The notes below the pieces were generated by a model, which did no database searches, was not told where the DNA came from, and saw only the letters and a program-made list of their open reading frames with translations. This document shows positions 34,092 to 42,371 of a DNA stretch of 64,000 nt, in pieces. Each line of letters begins with the position of its first letter. The first letter of the stretch is position 1. This DNA is from Verrucomicrobiaceae bacterium E54 (GTDB lineage: Bacteria > Verrucomicrobiota > Verrucomicrobiia > Verrucomicrobiales > Akkermansiaceae): the NCBI GenBank assembly GCA_022548915.1, contig JAKZES010000002.1:1-64000 (forward strand). Direction: 5' to 3'. A program made the translations under genes and the position numbers.

Positions 34092-34667
34092 TTACTCCCG
34101 GAACGCGCTCCCGAAGGGCCACTCCTCCGGCTCCGAGCACAGGCCCGCCTTCACCGGATTGTTGCGGATGTATGCACGGGTACGGTTGAAGTGACTTTCA
34201 TCCCGGATGTAGCGATCAAAGTAGTCGCGGGCCCAGACGATTCCAGACCGTTCGAGACGGCGATTGATCTGGCGGGCACTGAAACGCTTCCAGCTCTGCA
34301 CGATGCGATCCAAGGTCGCGGCATCAGGTCGAAAGAGGACGTGAACATGATTGGGCATCACGACCCACTCCAGCAATCGATAGCGATCGCCGTCGAAATG
34401 CTGCAAGGTCTCCGCGACAATCCGGGCATGGTCCGGGTTGCGAAGCAGGCAGGCCCCTGCACCGACGTCTTCGTACCTGGCGATCTTTCTCAGCAGCTGC
34501 GTTCTCTCCTCTTCGGACTCGTAGCGAAGCGCGGATCGCCAGCGTTCGATCAAGTGCCTTGGCACCGCGTCCGCCAACCGGAAGGTCACCGCCTGAATTG
34601 CCTCTCGGAAATCCAAATGAGGTAGGTAGCCCCGTGAATACCAGCCACGCTGTTTGGCTTCGGGCAT
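34092..34667 (-). CDS. REP-associated tyrosine transposase (RAYT)
   Basis: 191 residues, Y1/HUH transposase of the RAYT group. The HUH metal motif is VVMPNHVHVLF (His107, His109), and the catalytic tyrosine is Tyr149 in WARDYFDRYIRDE. RNNPVKAGL near the C-terminus is typical of the group. These enzymes cut and rejoin single-stranded REP DNA at a tetranucleotide foot. It is flanked on both sides by REP pairs whose feet read GGAC. The gene is intact. Located between menD and uvrC. Confidence 0.93.
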   Translation of the reverse strand: MPEAKQRGWYSRGYLPHLDFREAIQAVTFRLADAVPRHLIERWRSALRYESEEERTQLLRKIARYEDVGAGACLLRNPDHARIVAETLQHFDGDRYRLLEWVVMPNHVHVLFRPDAATLDRIVQSWKRFSARQINRRLERSGIVWARDYFDRYIRDESHFNRTRAYIRNNPVKAGLCSEPEEWPFGSAFRE

Positions 34668-34720
34668 GCTGAATAAGTATTCACTTGAACAGCTTTTTCA
34701 AGTCCGAAAGCTCACAAGGT

Positions 34721-34776
34721 TGCCGATTCGGAGATCGGCGGTCCGCGCGTGAGGACCGCCGATCTCCGAATCGGCA
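34721..34776. repeat. REP pair right of RAYT
   Basis: Perfect 24-bp inverted repeat (34721-34744 and 34753-34776) with an 8-nt loop. The units are identical to those at 34023-34090 but in the opposite relative order. The right unit ends 4 nt before the uvrC stop codon. Confidence 0.9.
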
Positions 34777-34780
34777 AGCC

Positions 34781-36349
34781 TTACCCCAGCCACTCCAGAA
34801 TGGCCTCGGCGCTTTTTTCGGAGATGCCCGGCAGGCTGGCGATCTCGGCGGCGCTCGCCTTGCGGATGCGCTCGACGCTGCCGAACTTCGCCAACAGCGC
34901 CTGCTTGCGCTTGGGCGAGACCGCCGGGCAGTCGTCGAGCAGGCTCTCCTTCATCCGGCGACGCAGCAGCAACTCGTTGTAGCCGTTGGCAAAGCGGTGC
35001 GCCTCGTCGCGGATGCGCTGGAGCAGCTTCAACGCCCCCCGGTCGTGCGGGATCAGGATCGGCTCGCTCCTGCCCGGCACGAAGACCTCTTCACGCTGCT
35101 TGGCGAGTCCGATCACCGCCAGTTCGTGCAGCCCGAGTTGGCGTAGCTCCCTCACCGCGGACGTAAGCTGACCCTTGCCACCATCGACGATCACGAGGTC
35201 CGGCAACACGATCTTCGCCCGGCCTTCCTTCGCCAGGCGGCGCTGGATCTCGACCACGTCCTCCTGGGAATCACTCAACTCCGGTGCCCCCTCCGCATTC
35301 TCCTTGAGGATCCGCGAGTAGCGGCGGCGGATCACCTCGGCCATCGAGGCGAAGTCGTCCTGACCCGCCACCGTGCGGATGCGGTAGCGGCGGTAGTTCT
35401 GGTTGTCCGGCCGGCCTCCGGTGAAGCGCACCATCGAGGCGACGATGTGGTTCGACGACACATTCGAGATGTCGAAGCACTCCATCACCCGTGGCGGCCC
35501 GGCGAGACCGAGCTCCTCGCCGAGTTCGGCCAGATCCTCGGTCGGCTTCACGGTCGTCGGCACGCCGCGACCGCGCGCAAACCGCCGGGTCGGATTCAGG
35601 GTCTTGCGCAGGTTGCCGAGCACGTCGCGCAGCAGCGCCGCCTTCTCGAAGTCCATCTTGCCGGCCGCCTTCTCCATGTCGGCCTCCAGCTCGTCGAAGA
35701 TCTCGCGCCGGCCCTTTCCCGCGAGCACCTCGCAGGCCTCGTCGACCTTCGCCATGTAGTCCTCGCGGGAAATGCGATCCACGCAGGGCGCCGAGCAGTT
35801 GCGGATCACGTCGGCGTTGCAGTGCTTGTAGGCGACCTCGTCCGGCACCCGCGGGCGGCACACCCGCAGGCCGAAGCGGCGGTTGATCCATGACAGGGTG
35901 GCCCGCAGCGCCCCCGAATGGGCGAAGGGTCCGAAGTAGCGCGAGCCGTCGTCCTTTTTCAGCCGGGTGAGCACGAAGCGAGGCCACGGCTCGGCCGGAT
36001 CGATCTTCACCAGCAGGAAGCGCTTGTCGTCGCGGAACGAGACGTTGTAGCGCGGCCGGTAGTCCTTGATCAGCTTGCCCTCGAGCAGCAGCGCCTCGGC
36101 CTCGTTGCGCACCTCGTGGATCTCGAAGTCGGCGATGGTGTCGATGAGCGCGCGCGTCTTCAGGTCCGCGCGGGTCTTGCGCGAGGCCATGAAGTACGAC
36201 GAAAGCCGTTTCCGCAGGTCCCGCGCCTTGCCGACATAGATGATCGAGCCGAGGCGGTCCTTCATCAGATAGACCCCCGGCTTGTGCGGCACCTCCCGCA
36301 GTCTGGCTTTGAAATCCTGCGCCACTCTCGTGCAAGCCAAGCCCCGCAC
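34781..36349 (-). CDS. uvrC: Excinuclease ABC subunit C
   Basis: 522 residues, somewhat short for UvrC (about 600). GIY-YIG nuclease domain at the N-terminus (GVYLMKDRLGSIIYVGKA). A central Cys cluster (CRPRVPDEVAYKHCNAD, CSAPC), a UVR motif (about 205-240), the RNase-H-like 5' nuclease (ECFDISNVSSNHIVASMV ... VIVDGGKGQL) and two C-terminal helix-hairpin-helix units (FGSVERIRKASAAEIASLPG) follow. It makes both incisions in nucleotide excision repair. Starts with GTG; a GTG eight codons later (36325) is also possible and fits the family N-terminus better. Confidence 0.95.
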   Translation of the reverse strand: MRGLACTRVAQDFKARLREVPHKPGVYLMKDRLGSIIYVGKARDLRKRLSSYFMASRKTRADLKTRALIDTIADFEIHEVRNEAEALLLEGKLIKDYRPRYNVSFRDDKRFLLVKIDPAEPWPRFVLTRLKKDDGSRYFGPFAHSGALRATLSWINRRFGLRVCRPRVPDEVAYKHCNADVIRNCSAPCVDRISREDYMAKVDEACEVLAGKGRREIFDELEADMEKAAGKMDFEKAALLRDVLGNLRKTLNPTRRFARGRGVPTTVKPTEDLAELGEELGLAGPPRVMECFDISNVSSNHIVASMVRFTGGRPDNQNYRRYRIRTVAGQDDFASMAEVIRRRYSRILKENAEGAPELSDSQEDVVEIQRRLAKEGRAKIVLPDLVIVDGGKGQLTSAVRELRQLGLHELAVIGLAKQREEVFVPGRSEPILIPHDRGALKLLQRIRDEAHRFANGYNELLLRRRMKESLLDDCPAVSPKRKQALLAKFGSVERIRKASAAEIASLPGISEKSAEAILEWLG

Positions 36350-36371
36350 CGCTCATTCGGCAACCTGCAAC

Positions 36372-37064
36372 TTACCGTCCACGCAGCCGCTGCCGGTGAT
36401 ATTCGGCCCGGAGTTCCCGCAGGTCGCGGCGGGCCGATGCGAGACCTTCGCGGTCCAGACCGATCCGGGGCTCCGACAGTTCGGTGAAGATGGACCATCC
36501 CCCTTCGTAGAGCCTCGCCGCCTCCTCGTGGGGCAGGCCGCCATAGAGAAAAATCCGGCGAAGCCGGCGCTTGGCCTCCTCGTATCGGTCTCCCTCCGGA
36601 TCCGCCAAGGCCGCCATGTAGTAGCCGACGGCTTCCTCGCGCATGTCCACCTCCATCCCCTCGAGCTCGCCGGCGACGTCGAAGAGCAGCTCTCCGATCC
36701 GGCTCTTCGGGATGCGGGTCGCCGCCCCTTGCAGGCTGGCTTCGGAGAGCCCCCGGCGGGCGTTCCCGGCAGCGGTGTCGCCGGGAATGACACGACCGAC
36801 GGACCGCGCGGACGATTCGTTCCGGGCCGATTGCAGGCGAATCGCCGACTGCCTGCGGCCAGACTGAAGTCGGGTGTTTTCTGGACGCTTTCCACCCTGC
36901 AGCTCCATCCTGCCTGATCGCAATCCATCGCCACCCTCCAGCCCCCGGCTCCCTTGGAGTCCCCCGGATCGCGGTTCGGCCTCCGCCGACAACATGAGTC
37001 CGAGCACCACCGCCGGAACGATGCCGCCATAAAACCCACGTTCACTTGGGAAGAAAGATAACAC
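36372..37064 (-). CDS. Hypothetical secreted protein
   Basis: 230 residues with a hydrophobic signal-like segment (about 11-28). An Arg/Gln/Gly/Ser-rich low-complexity region (30-95) precedes a helical C-terminal half (EEAVGYYMAALADPEGDRYEEAKRR) reminiscent of a single TPR-like helical pair. No known family was recognised. It ends 22 bp before uvrC and is divergent from exbB. The low-complexity half could be disordered. Confidence 0.65.
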   Translation of the reverse strand: MLSFFPSERGFYGGIVPAVVLGLMLSAEAEPRSGGLQGSRGLEGGDGLRSGRMELQGGKRPENTRLQSGRRQSAIRLQSARNESSARSVGRVIPGDTAAGNARRGLSEASLQGAATRIPKSRIGELLFDVAGELEGMEVDMREEAVGYYMAALADPEGDRYEEAKRRLRRIFLYGGLPHEEAARLYEGGWSIFTELSEPRIGLDREGLASARRDLRELRAEYHRQRLRGR

Positions 37065-37177
37065 GCTCCTCTCAGGTTAGGCGACGCTCCCAGGGAGCCA
37101 AGGCCTTTTCGGGGTTGGTCCGGGGTTCCGCCCCCACCCTTGCCTTGAAGGCATCCTCCGCTAAACTCCGCCCCAAC

Positions 37178-38014
37178 ATGAGGCGCTTCCCAATCCCAAC
37201 GGCGATCCTGCTCCTGACCGCAACGGTCGCCCGCGCCGCCGAGGAAGGCGATGCCGGCACCCCCGCGCGCGAGTTCGATTTCATGGAGATCGTCGAAAAG
37301 GGCGGCGTGATGATGTACCCGCTGGCCGTGCTCTCGGTCTCGGCGATGGTGCTCATCCTTCTCTACCTCCTGACCATCCGCCGCAACGCCGTCGTCAGCG
37401 ACCGCTTCATGAACACGGCGGAGGCCATGATCCGCAAGCGCGACTACCTCGGGTTGATCAGCCACAGCCACCGCCAGAACCAATGCATGGCGCGGATCAC
37501 CCAGAAGAGCCTCGAGTTCATGACAAAGAACAGCTCGGCGACCTTCGGCGAGGTCCGCGAAATCGCCGAGTCGGAGGGTTCGCGCCAGGCCGGCATGCTC
37601 AGCTCGCGCATCACCTACCTCGCCGACATCGGATCGATCGCGCCGATGGTCGGCCTGCTCGGCACCGTGATCGGCATGATCAAGTCCTTCCTCGAAATCT
37701 CCGGCGGAGCCTTCGAGGGCGTGCGGCAGATGAAACTGGCCGAAGGTGTTTCGGAGGCTCTGGTCACGACGGCAACCGGCCTGGTCGTCGGCATCCCGGC
37801 GCTCGTCTTCTACTCGATCTTCCGCGGACGAGTACAGAAATACGTGTCCGAACTCGAGGCCGCCACCACCCACCTGATGGCGATGCTCCACGCGCAGGTC
37901 CAGCGCGAGCGACCGCAGCGCGAGCCGGCCCCCGAGCAGCGCCGCTCGGATGACTACGCGATGCCCGTTCCTTCCCCGCTGGCCGACGACCGTCCCGATC
38001 TTCACGGCATCTGA
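37178..38014 (+). CDS. exbB: MotA/TolQ/ExbB proton-channel protein
   Basis: 278 residues. A cleavable N-terminal signal peptide (1-20) precedes TM1 (about 43-62), a cytoplasmic domain, and TM2-TM3 (about 150-170 and 190-210) with DIGSIAPMVGLLGTVIGMI and ALVTTATGLVVGIPALVFY, the ExbB core. It forms the proton-driven motor with ExbD. Its stop overlaps the exbD start by 1 bp (TGATG). The ATG at 37178 is chosen to start the signal peptide. Confidence 0.92.
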   Translation: MRRFPIPTAILLLTATVARAAEEGDAGTPAREFDFMEIVEKGGVMMYPLAVLSVSAMVLILLYLLTIRRNAVVSDRFMNTAEAMIRKRDYLGLISHSHRQNQCMARITQKSLEFMTKNSSATFGEVREIAESEGSRQAGMLSSRITYLADIGSIAPMVGLLGTVIGMIKSFLEISGGAFEGVRQMKLAEGVSEALVTTATGLVVGIPALVFYSIFRGRVQKYVSELEAATTHLMAMLHAQVQRERPQREPAPEQRRSDDYAMPVPSPLADDRPDLHGI

Positions 38015-38433
38015 TGAAGTTCCAGAACCGAGAGCCGCAACCCGCGGCGATGCAGATGGCACCGATGATCGACATCGTGTTCCTGCTGCTGATCTTCTTC
38101 ATCGTCACCTGGCAGTTCTCGCGCGAGGAAATGGACCTCAAGATCGCGGTGCCCAGTTCCGAGGAGGGGGCCGATCCCAAGCGGGTGCTCGGCGAGATCG
38201 TGCTCAACGTGCGCACCGACGGTTCGGTATCGGTGTGGGGCGAGACCAAGACCAAGGATCAGCTCAAGGAGACCCTCGCCGCCATCGCCACCCAGCACAA
38301 GAACCAGCCGGTGCGGGTCCGCGGCGATGCCACCACGCCCTTCCAGAAGATCGTCGAAGTCATCGACACCTGCCAGCAGGCCGGCATCTGGAACATTTCC
38401 TTCGCCACCCAGCGACCCGAGACCGGGAACTAG
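38014..38433 (+). CDS. exbD: ExbD/TolR biopolymer transport protein
   Basis: 139 residues. A short cytoplasmic N-terminus, then one TM helix with the proton-carrying aspartate in APMIDIVFLLLIFFIVT (Asp20), then a periplasmic domain ending QAGIWNISFATQRPE. It couples the proton motive force to outer-membrane work with ExbB. Translationally coupled to exbB. A remnant of a second exbD C-terminus follows immediately. Confidence 0.93.
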   Translation: MKFQNREPQPAAMQMAPMIDIVFLLLIFFIVTWQFSREEMDLKIAVPSSEEGADPKRVLGEIVLNVRTDGSVSVWGETKTKDQLKETLAAIATQHKNQPVRVRGDATTPFQKIVEVIDTCQQAGIWNISFATQRPETGN

Positions 38434-38473
38434 GAATCTCTCGTCGTGAAAAAGGGATCGATTATCGCCATCG

Positions 38474-38575
38474 TCTGACGCCTCCCGACACCTTATGGAG
38501 GTCGTCGACATCTGCCGAGAAGCCGGCATTCAGGAGATTTCCTTGGCAACGAGAACTCCGGAGAACGCTGAGTAG
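38474..38575 (+). pseudogene. exbD C-terminal remnant
   Basis: The frame ending TAG at 38573-38575 reads SDASRHLMEVVDICREAG followed by IQEISLATRTPENAE. This aligns with the end of the intact exbD (GDATTPFQKIVEVIDTCQQAG, then IWNISFATQRPETGN). Only about 33 codons remain; upstream sequence does not continue the match and there is no TM segment. I read it as the tail of a duplicated, mostly deleted exbD gene. Confidence 0.75.
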
Positions 38576-38632
38576 CCGGGGATCCGTCGTTCGACGACTT
38601 GCAAATCGATCCCATATCCCGACACTTCCACC

Positions 38633-41011
38633 ATGCGCCACACGCTGCTTCTGCTGCTTTTCCCGACCCTTCTGGCTGCCCAGGAGGTGCCTCGCGCGCA
38701 GCCGGTGGACCCGACCCTGCAGCCCAACGCACCGGTCGATTCCTTCCAGCACGGCCGGAATGTCTACGAGTCGGCCAAGCGCTCGAGCGGCCCGGTCCAG
38801 CGTGACCTCTACTTCCGCTCGATCGAGATCTTCGTCCGCTACCTCAACCAGTTCCCGAACCACCCCAACGCCGAACCGGCCTGGTGGTATCTCGGCGAGT
38901 CCTACTACGCCGTCGGCCGGGTCGAGGATGCCAAGCGCTGCTTCCACTCGCTGCTCAACCGCTTCGGTCGCGGTCGCTACGCCGCCGCCGCCGCCTACAA
39001 GCTGGCCGCCGATCATTTCAACAACCGCGAATATGCCCTCGCCGCGACTCTTTTCGACAAGCTGGCCACGATCGCGACCAAGCCGGCCGAACGCCAGCGC
39101 GGGCTCTACTACGCCGGCCTGAGCTATGAACTGATGGGCCGCGGCAAGCAGGCCCAGGGCTACTTCCGCTCGGTCATCGAGGATCCCGAACAAGAGAACC
39201 CCTACATCGACAAGGCACGCATCGGCTACGGCAAGTTGCTCGCCGCCGACGGGAAGCTGGACGACGCGCTGCGCCTGCTCGATCAGGTCGCCGTGTCCCG
39301 CGCGACGCTCAAGCTGCGCGGCGAGGCCGCCCTGCACGCCGGCGCGGTCGCCGCCCGCCTCGGCGACAGCAAACGCTCCGACCTCTACTTCGACCTCATT
39401 CTCAAGACGCCCGGGATGGAGGACTACCGCCCGGATGCCCAGATCGCCATGATGGCGGCCCGCTTCGACCAGAAGCGGTACAGCGATGTCGTCTCGATCT
39501 TCCAGCGCAGCACCGATCGCAGCGAGGGCGAACGCGAGGCCCGCCGCCTGATGCTGGCGGCCCGGGCATTCATGATGCTGGACCGCAACGCCGAAGCGCT
39601 GCCGCTTTTCCGCGAGGTCGAGCGGCTGCAGGATGCGGATTCGAAGTATGCCTTCGACGCCACCTACTACCGGCTCCTTTGCTTCTACCGCATCGAGGGT
39701 CGTCACGTGCTCGACCAGGTCGAGGCCTTCCTCCAGCTCTATCGCAAAAAGCATCCGCGCGACCCGAAGATCCACACCGCCCTGCTGATGAAGGCGGAAA
39801 CGCTCTACGCCGAAGGCAAACCGGCGGAGGCCGCGGATACCTACCGCGACATCGACCCGGCCGCGATCTCGGAGAAGAACCGCAAGGGGATGCTCTACCA
39901 GCGTGGACGCTGCCTCGCCGAGGCGGGCGATCCCGAGGGGGCGATCGGATCGCTCGACGCCTTCCTCACCGCCTATCCCGACGACGAGCGCGCCCCTCTG
40001 GCGCTCGCCGCCCGTGGCCGGGCCCTCGCCACCACCGGTGCCACCGGCAAGGCGCTCGAGGACTTCCGGAAGATCATCGAGCTCACCGAGGATCCCAAAC
40101 TCCTGAGCCTGGCCTACCTCGAGGGCGCGGCCATCCACAAGCAACGCAACGAGCTTGAAGCCATGGTCGCGCGTTACCGCGAGTTTCTGGAAAAGGTCGG
40201 GAATGCCGACTCCGCCGCCACCGCCAAGGCCTCCTACTGGGCCGGCTGGGGCATGGTGAAGACCAACCGCGGGGGCGAAGCCATCCCGTATCTTGAAAAG
40301 GCGCGCGAGCTGGCACCCGAGCTCTATTCGAAGCACGCCGGACTGCTGCTGTGCCTGGTTCATCTCGCCGAGAAAAGCCCGACTCCGCTCATCACCGAAG
40401 TCGGCAAGGCGATCGAAGGCGACTACGCCGGCGATCTGCCCGAGCCGCTCATCCGCTGGGCCGCCGACCAGGCCTTCAACGCCGACGACTTCATCAATGC
40501 GGCGCGCTTCTACGACCTCATCGCCGATGACGAAAATCCGGAACTGGTGGTCAAGGAGGTGTGGCGCTTCCTCGGCAAGGCCCGCATCCGCGCCGGCGAT
40601 CCGGCCGGGGCCCTCAGCGCCATCGAGCATGCCCTTGCCGCCGAGCAGGAACCCGCCTGGCGCGCCGACACGCTGGCCGACAAGGGCCAGGCCTTGCTCG
40701 ACCTGAAGCGCTTCGACGAAGCCACCAAGGCCGTGGAGGAAGGGCTCAGCCTGCGCCCCGAAGGCCGGGTGGGTGCCGCCCTACACCTCGTCCGGGGAGA
40801 CATCCTGATGGCCGAAGGAAAGCCCCCGGAGGAAGCCGTCCGCTCCTACATTCTCCCCGTCCAACTCATGGACGACAACGACCGCATCGTGAAACCCAAG
40901 GCGCTCTACAAGCTCATCGCCGCCCTGGAAAAAGCCGGCAAGTCGGAGGACGCCGAACAGTACCGCCAGCAACTCCAGAGCAAGTATCCCGACTGGGAAC
41001 CGGAGGAGTAA
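38633..41011 (+). CDS. Large secreted TPR protein
   Basis: 792 residues with a signal peptide (MRHTLLLLLFPTLLAAQ). It consists almost wholly of TPR-type helical repeats, e.g. EPAWWYLGESYYAVGRVEDAKRCF, and ends with EDAEQYRQQLQSKYPDW. It lies directly after exbB-exbD, an arrangement seen for periplasmic TPR partners (CpoB/YbgF-like) of Tol or Ton motors. A periplasmic scaffold linking the motor to the outer membrane is inferred. It terminates at an inverted octamer array. Confidence 0.85.
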   Translation: MRHTLLLLLFPTLLAAQEVPRAQPVDPTLQPNAPVDSFQHGRNVYESAKRSSGPVQRDLYFRSIEIFVRYLNQFPNHPNAEPAWWYLGESYYAVGRVEDAKRCFHSLLNRFGRGRYAAAAAYKLAADHFNNREYALAATLFDKLATIATKPAERQRGLYYAGLSYELMGRGKQAQGYFRSVIEDPEQENPYIDKARIGYGKLLAADGKLDDALRLLDQVAVSRATLKLRGEAALHAGAVAARLGDSKRSDLYFDLILKTPGMEDYRPDAQIAMMAARFDQKRYSDVVSIFQRSTDRSEGEREARRLMLAARAFMMLDRNAEALPLFREVERLQDADSKYAFDATYYRLLCFYRIEGRHVLDQVEAFLQLYRKKHPRDPKIHTALLMKAETLYAEGKPAEAADTYRDIDPAAISEKNRKGMLYQRGRCLAEAGDPEGAIGSLDAFLTAYPDDERAPLALAARGRALATTGATGKALEDFRKIIELTEDPKLLSLAYLEGAAIHKQRNELEAMVARYREFLEKVGNADSAATAKASYWAGWGMVKTNRGGEAIPYLEKARELAPELYSKHAGLLLCLVHLAEKSPTPLITEVGKAIEGDYAGDLPEPLIRWAADQAFNADDFINAARFYDLIADDENPELVVKEVWRFLGKARIRAGDPAGALSAIEHALAAEQEPAWRADTLADKGQALLDLKRFDEATKAVEEGLSLRPEGRVGAALHLVRGDILMAEGKPPEEAVRSYILPVQLMDDNDRIVKPKALYKLIAALEKAGKSEDAEQYRQQLQSKYPDWEPEE

Positions 41012-41107
41012 AAGCTGAAACGCTGAAATCCTGAAAAGCTGAAAACATCCGGGGAGCGCATTCCTTTGTCGAATTTCAGCGTTTCAGAATTTCAGTTTTT
41101 CAGCTTT
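41011..41107. terminator. Inverted octamer array, bidirectional terminator
   Basis: Four octamers of the form NCTGAAAN (41014-41045) are mirrored by four of the form NTTTCAGN (41073-41104). The arms can form a 32-bp stem with about five mismatches. The TAA stops of the two convergent genes (41009-41011 and 41107-41109) stand at its base. It would fold in either transcript and end in an A/T-rich tract, so a bidirectional terminator is likely. Confidence 0.65.
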
Positions 41108-42282
41108 TACCAAAGCACCCACGCCGTCCACGCGACCGAGCAGATGATCAGCCCGAGGGCGATCCCTCCGGCCACACGGTCGAGCCCGGTCTCGGTCGGT
41201 CGCCGCGCCGACGACGAACCCGGGAACACGGCAAAGGCATAGGCCATCCCGGCCAGCACGCCTCCTCCGTGCGCGCCGTTGTCGATGAAGGCAAAGCCGA
41301 CCAGGCCGATCGCCGCGGTCAGCAGCAGCCCGGCAAGCAGGCGACGCCGCGAACTCTCCGGCACCAGCGGCCGGTGCATCCACTCGAAGACGAGCAGGAA
41401 GCCGAGCATCCCGAGCAGGCCGCCCGATGCCCCGAGCGACGGTTTGTCCGGCAGAAACCAGGCCGAAGCCTCACCGCCGATCCATGCCGCCAGCACGAAG
41501 ACGAGAGGCACGTGCGGCCAGCGCACCAGCACCTCCATGCGCCGGCCCAAATAAGCCAGCGCCGAGACATTGAAGAGGAAATGGATGAGGTTGCCGTGGA
41601 GAAACGGTGCCGTGGCAAGGCGCCACCAGTCGGCCGGCCGCCCGCCTTCCTTGACCAGCCCGGCCCGGGCCACCGTCTCGCCGATGCCTCCGGGAGCCAG
41701 CCACTGGATGACCCCGATCACCCCGAATAGAATGATCAGACCGCGGGTCACCGGTGCCTTCTGGCGCATCAGCCACGTTTCGAACCGCAGCCCGATGAGG
41801 TCGGGCTCGAGTTCGCCCTCGACCCAGCTCCGGGCACGGCGCAGGCGCTTCCTGCCCTGGTACCAGGGGAAAAAACCCAGCGCGAGGAACAAGAGAATCC
41901 CGAGCCCCAGGGGACCAAAACCGAGGACCGGTTTGCCGGTGGTCAGGGAATACAGGCCGAGCAGCACGAGAAATCCCCCGAAGATCATCATCTGCCGCCG
42001 CCCTTCCTCGATCTCCCACTCGGCCCAGCGGATCCTCGCCTCCTTCAGGGCCGGGTGCAGTTCCGGCAACTCCTCGGGCAACACGAGGTGCGTGTGATCC
42101 GGGGTCCACACCAGATCCACACGCGCCCCGGCATCGTCGACGATGGCCGAGGTCAGGCCCTCAAAGCTCGAGCTGGGGTGGCGCCGCCCTTTCCGGTCCA
42201 TCCAGCCCCAACCTTCGCCCGCTCGGGGAAAGGCCTCGGGCCGGGCCCAGATCGGCAGGTCCGTTGGCGCGGGTTCGCTCAT
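41107..42282 (-). CDS. Rhomboid intramembrane serine protease
   Basis: 391 residues. A long N-terminal extension (1-180) contains two TM helices. The rhomboid core follows: HGNLIHFLFNVSALAYLG, the catalytic serine in LGASGGLLG, and the catalytic histidine in NGAHGGGVLAGM. It cleaves membrane proteins within the bilayer; the substrate is unknown. Downstream of secG, separated by an intrinsic terminator. Confidence 0.92.
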   Translation of the reverse strand: MSEPAPTDLPIWARPEAFPRAGEGWGWMDRKGRRHPSSSFEGLTSAIVDDAGARVDLVWTPDHTHLVLPEELPELHPALKEARIRWAEWEIEEGRRQMMIFGGFLVLLGLYSLTTGKPVLGFGPLGLGILLFLALGFFPWYQGRKRLRRARSWVEGELEPDLIGLRFETWLMRQKAPVTRGLIILFGVIGVIQWLAPGGIGETVARAGLVKEGGRPADWWRLATAPFLHGNLIHFLFNVSALAYLGRRMEVLVRWPHVPLVFVLAAWIGGEASAWFLPDKPSLGASGGLLGMLGFLLVFEWMHRPLVPESSRRRLLAGLLLTAAIGLVGFAFIDNGAHGGGVLAGMAYAFAVFPGSSSARRPTETGLDRVAGGIALGLIICSVAWTAWVLW

Positions 42283-42324
42283 TTCTATCGGCCTAGCGTC
42301 TCCGGACTCCCGAACTGTTGGAAT

Positions 42325-42353
42325 GAAAAAGGGCGCACTTCCGTGCGCCCTTC
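42325..42353 (-). terminator. Intrinsic terminator after secG
   Basis: GGGCGCAC pairs with GTGCGCCC around TTCC (42331-42350), extended by AA/TT at the base. On the minus strand it is followed by a T-run (42326-42330). It lies 19 bp past the secG stop. Confidence 0.93.
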
Positions 42354-42371
42354 AAGAATGGTGTGGGCCAC

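Larger units (their letters stand above)
34023..34776. mobile_element. RAYT gene with flanking REP pairs
   Basis: A REP-associated tyrosine transposase gene (34092-34667) is bracketed by two perfect inverted-repeat pairs (34023-34090 and 34721-34776) built from the same 24-bp unit. The left pair lies 1 nt from the transposase stop. Related units occur alone at 11305 and 52351. This is the classical arrangement of a RAYT locus, which disperses REP units rather than moving as a simple insertion sequence. Confidence 0.85.
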
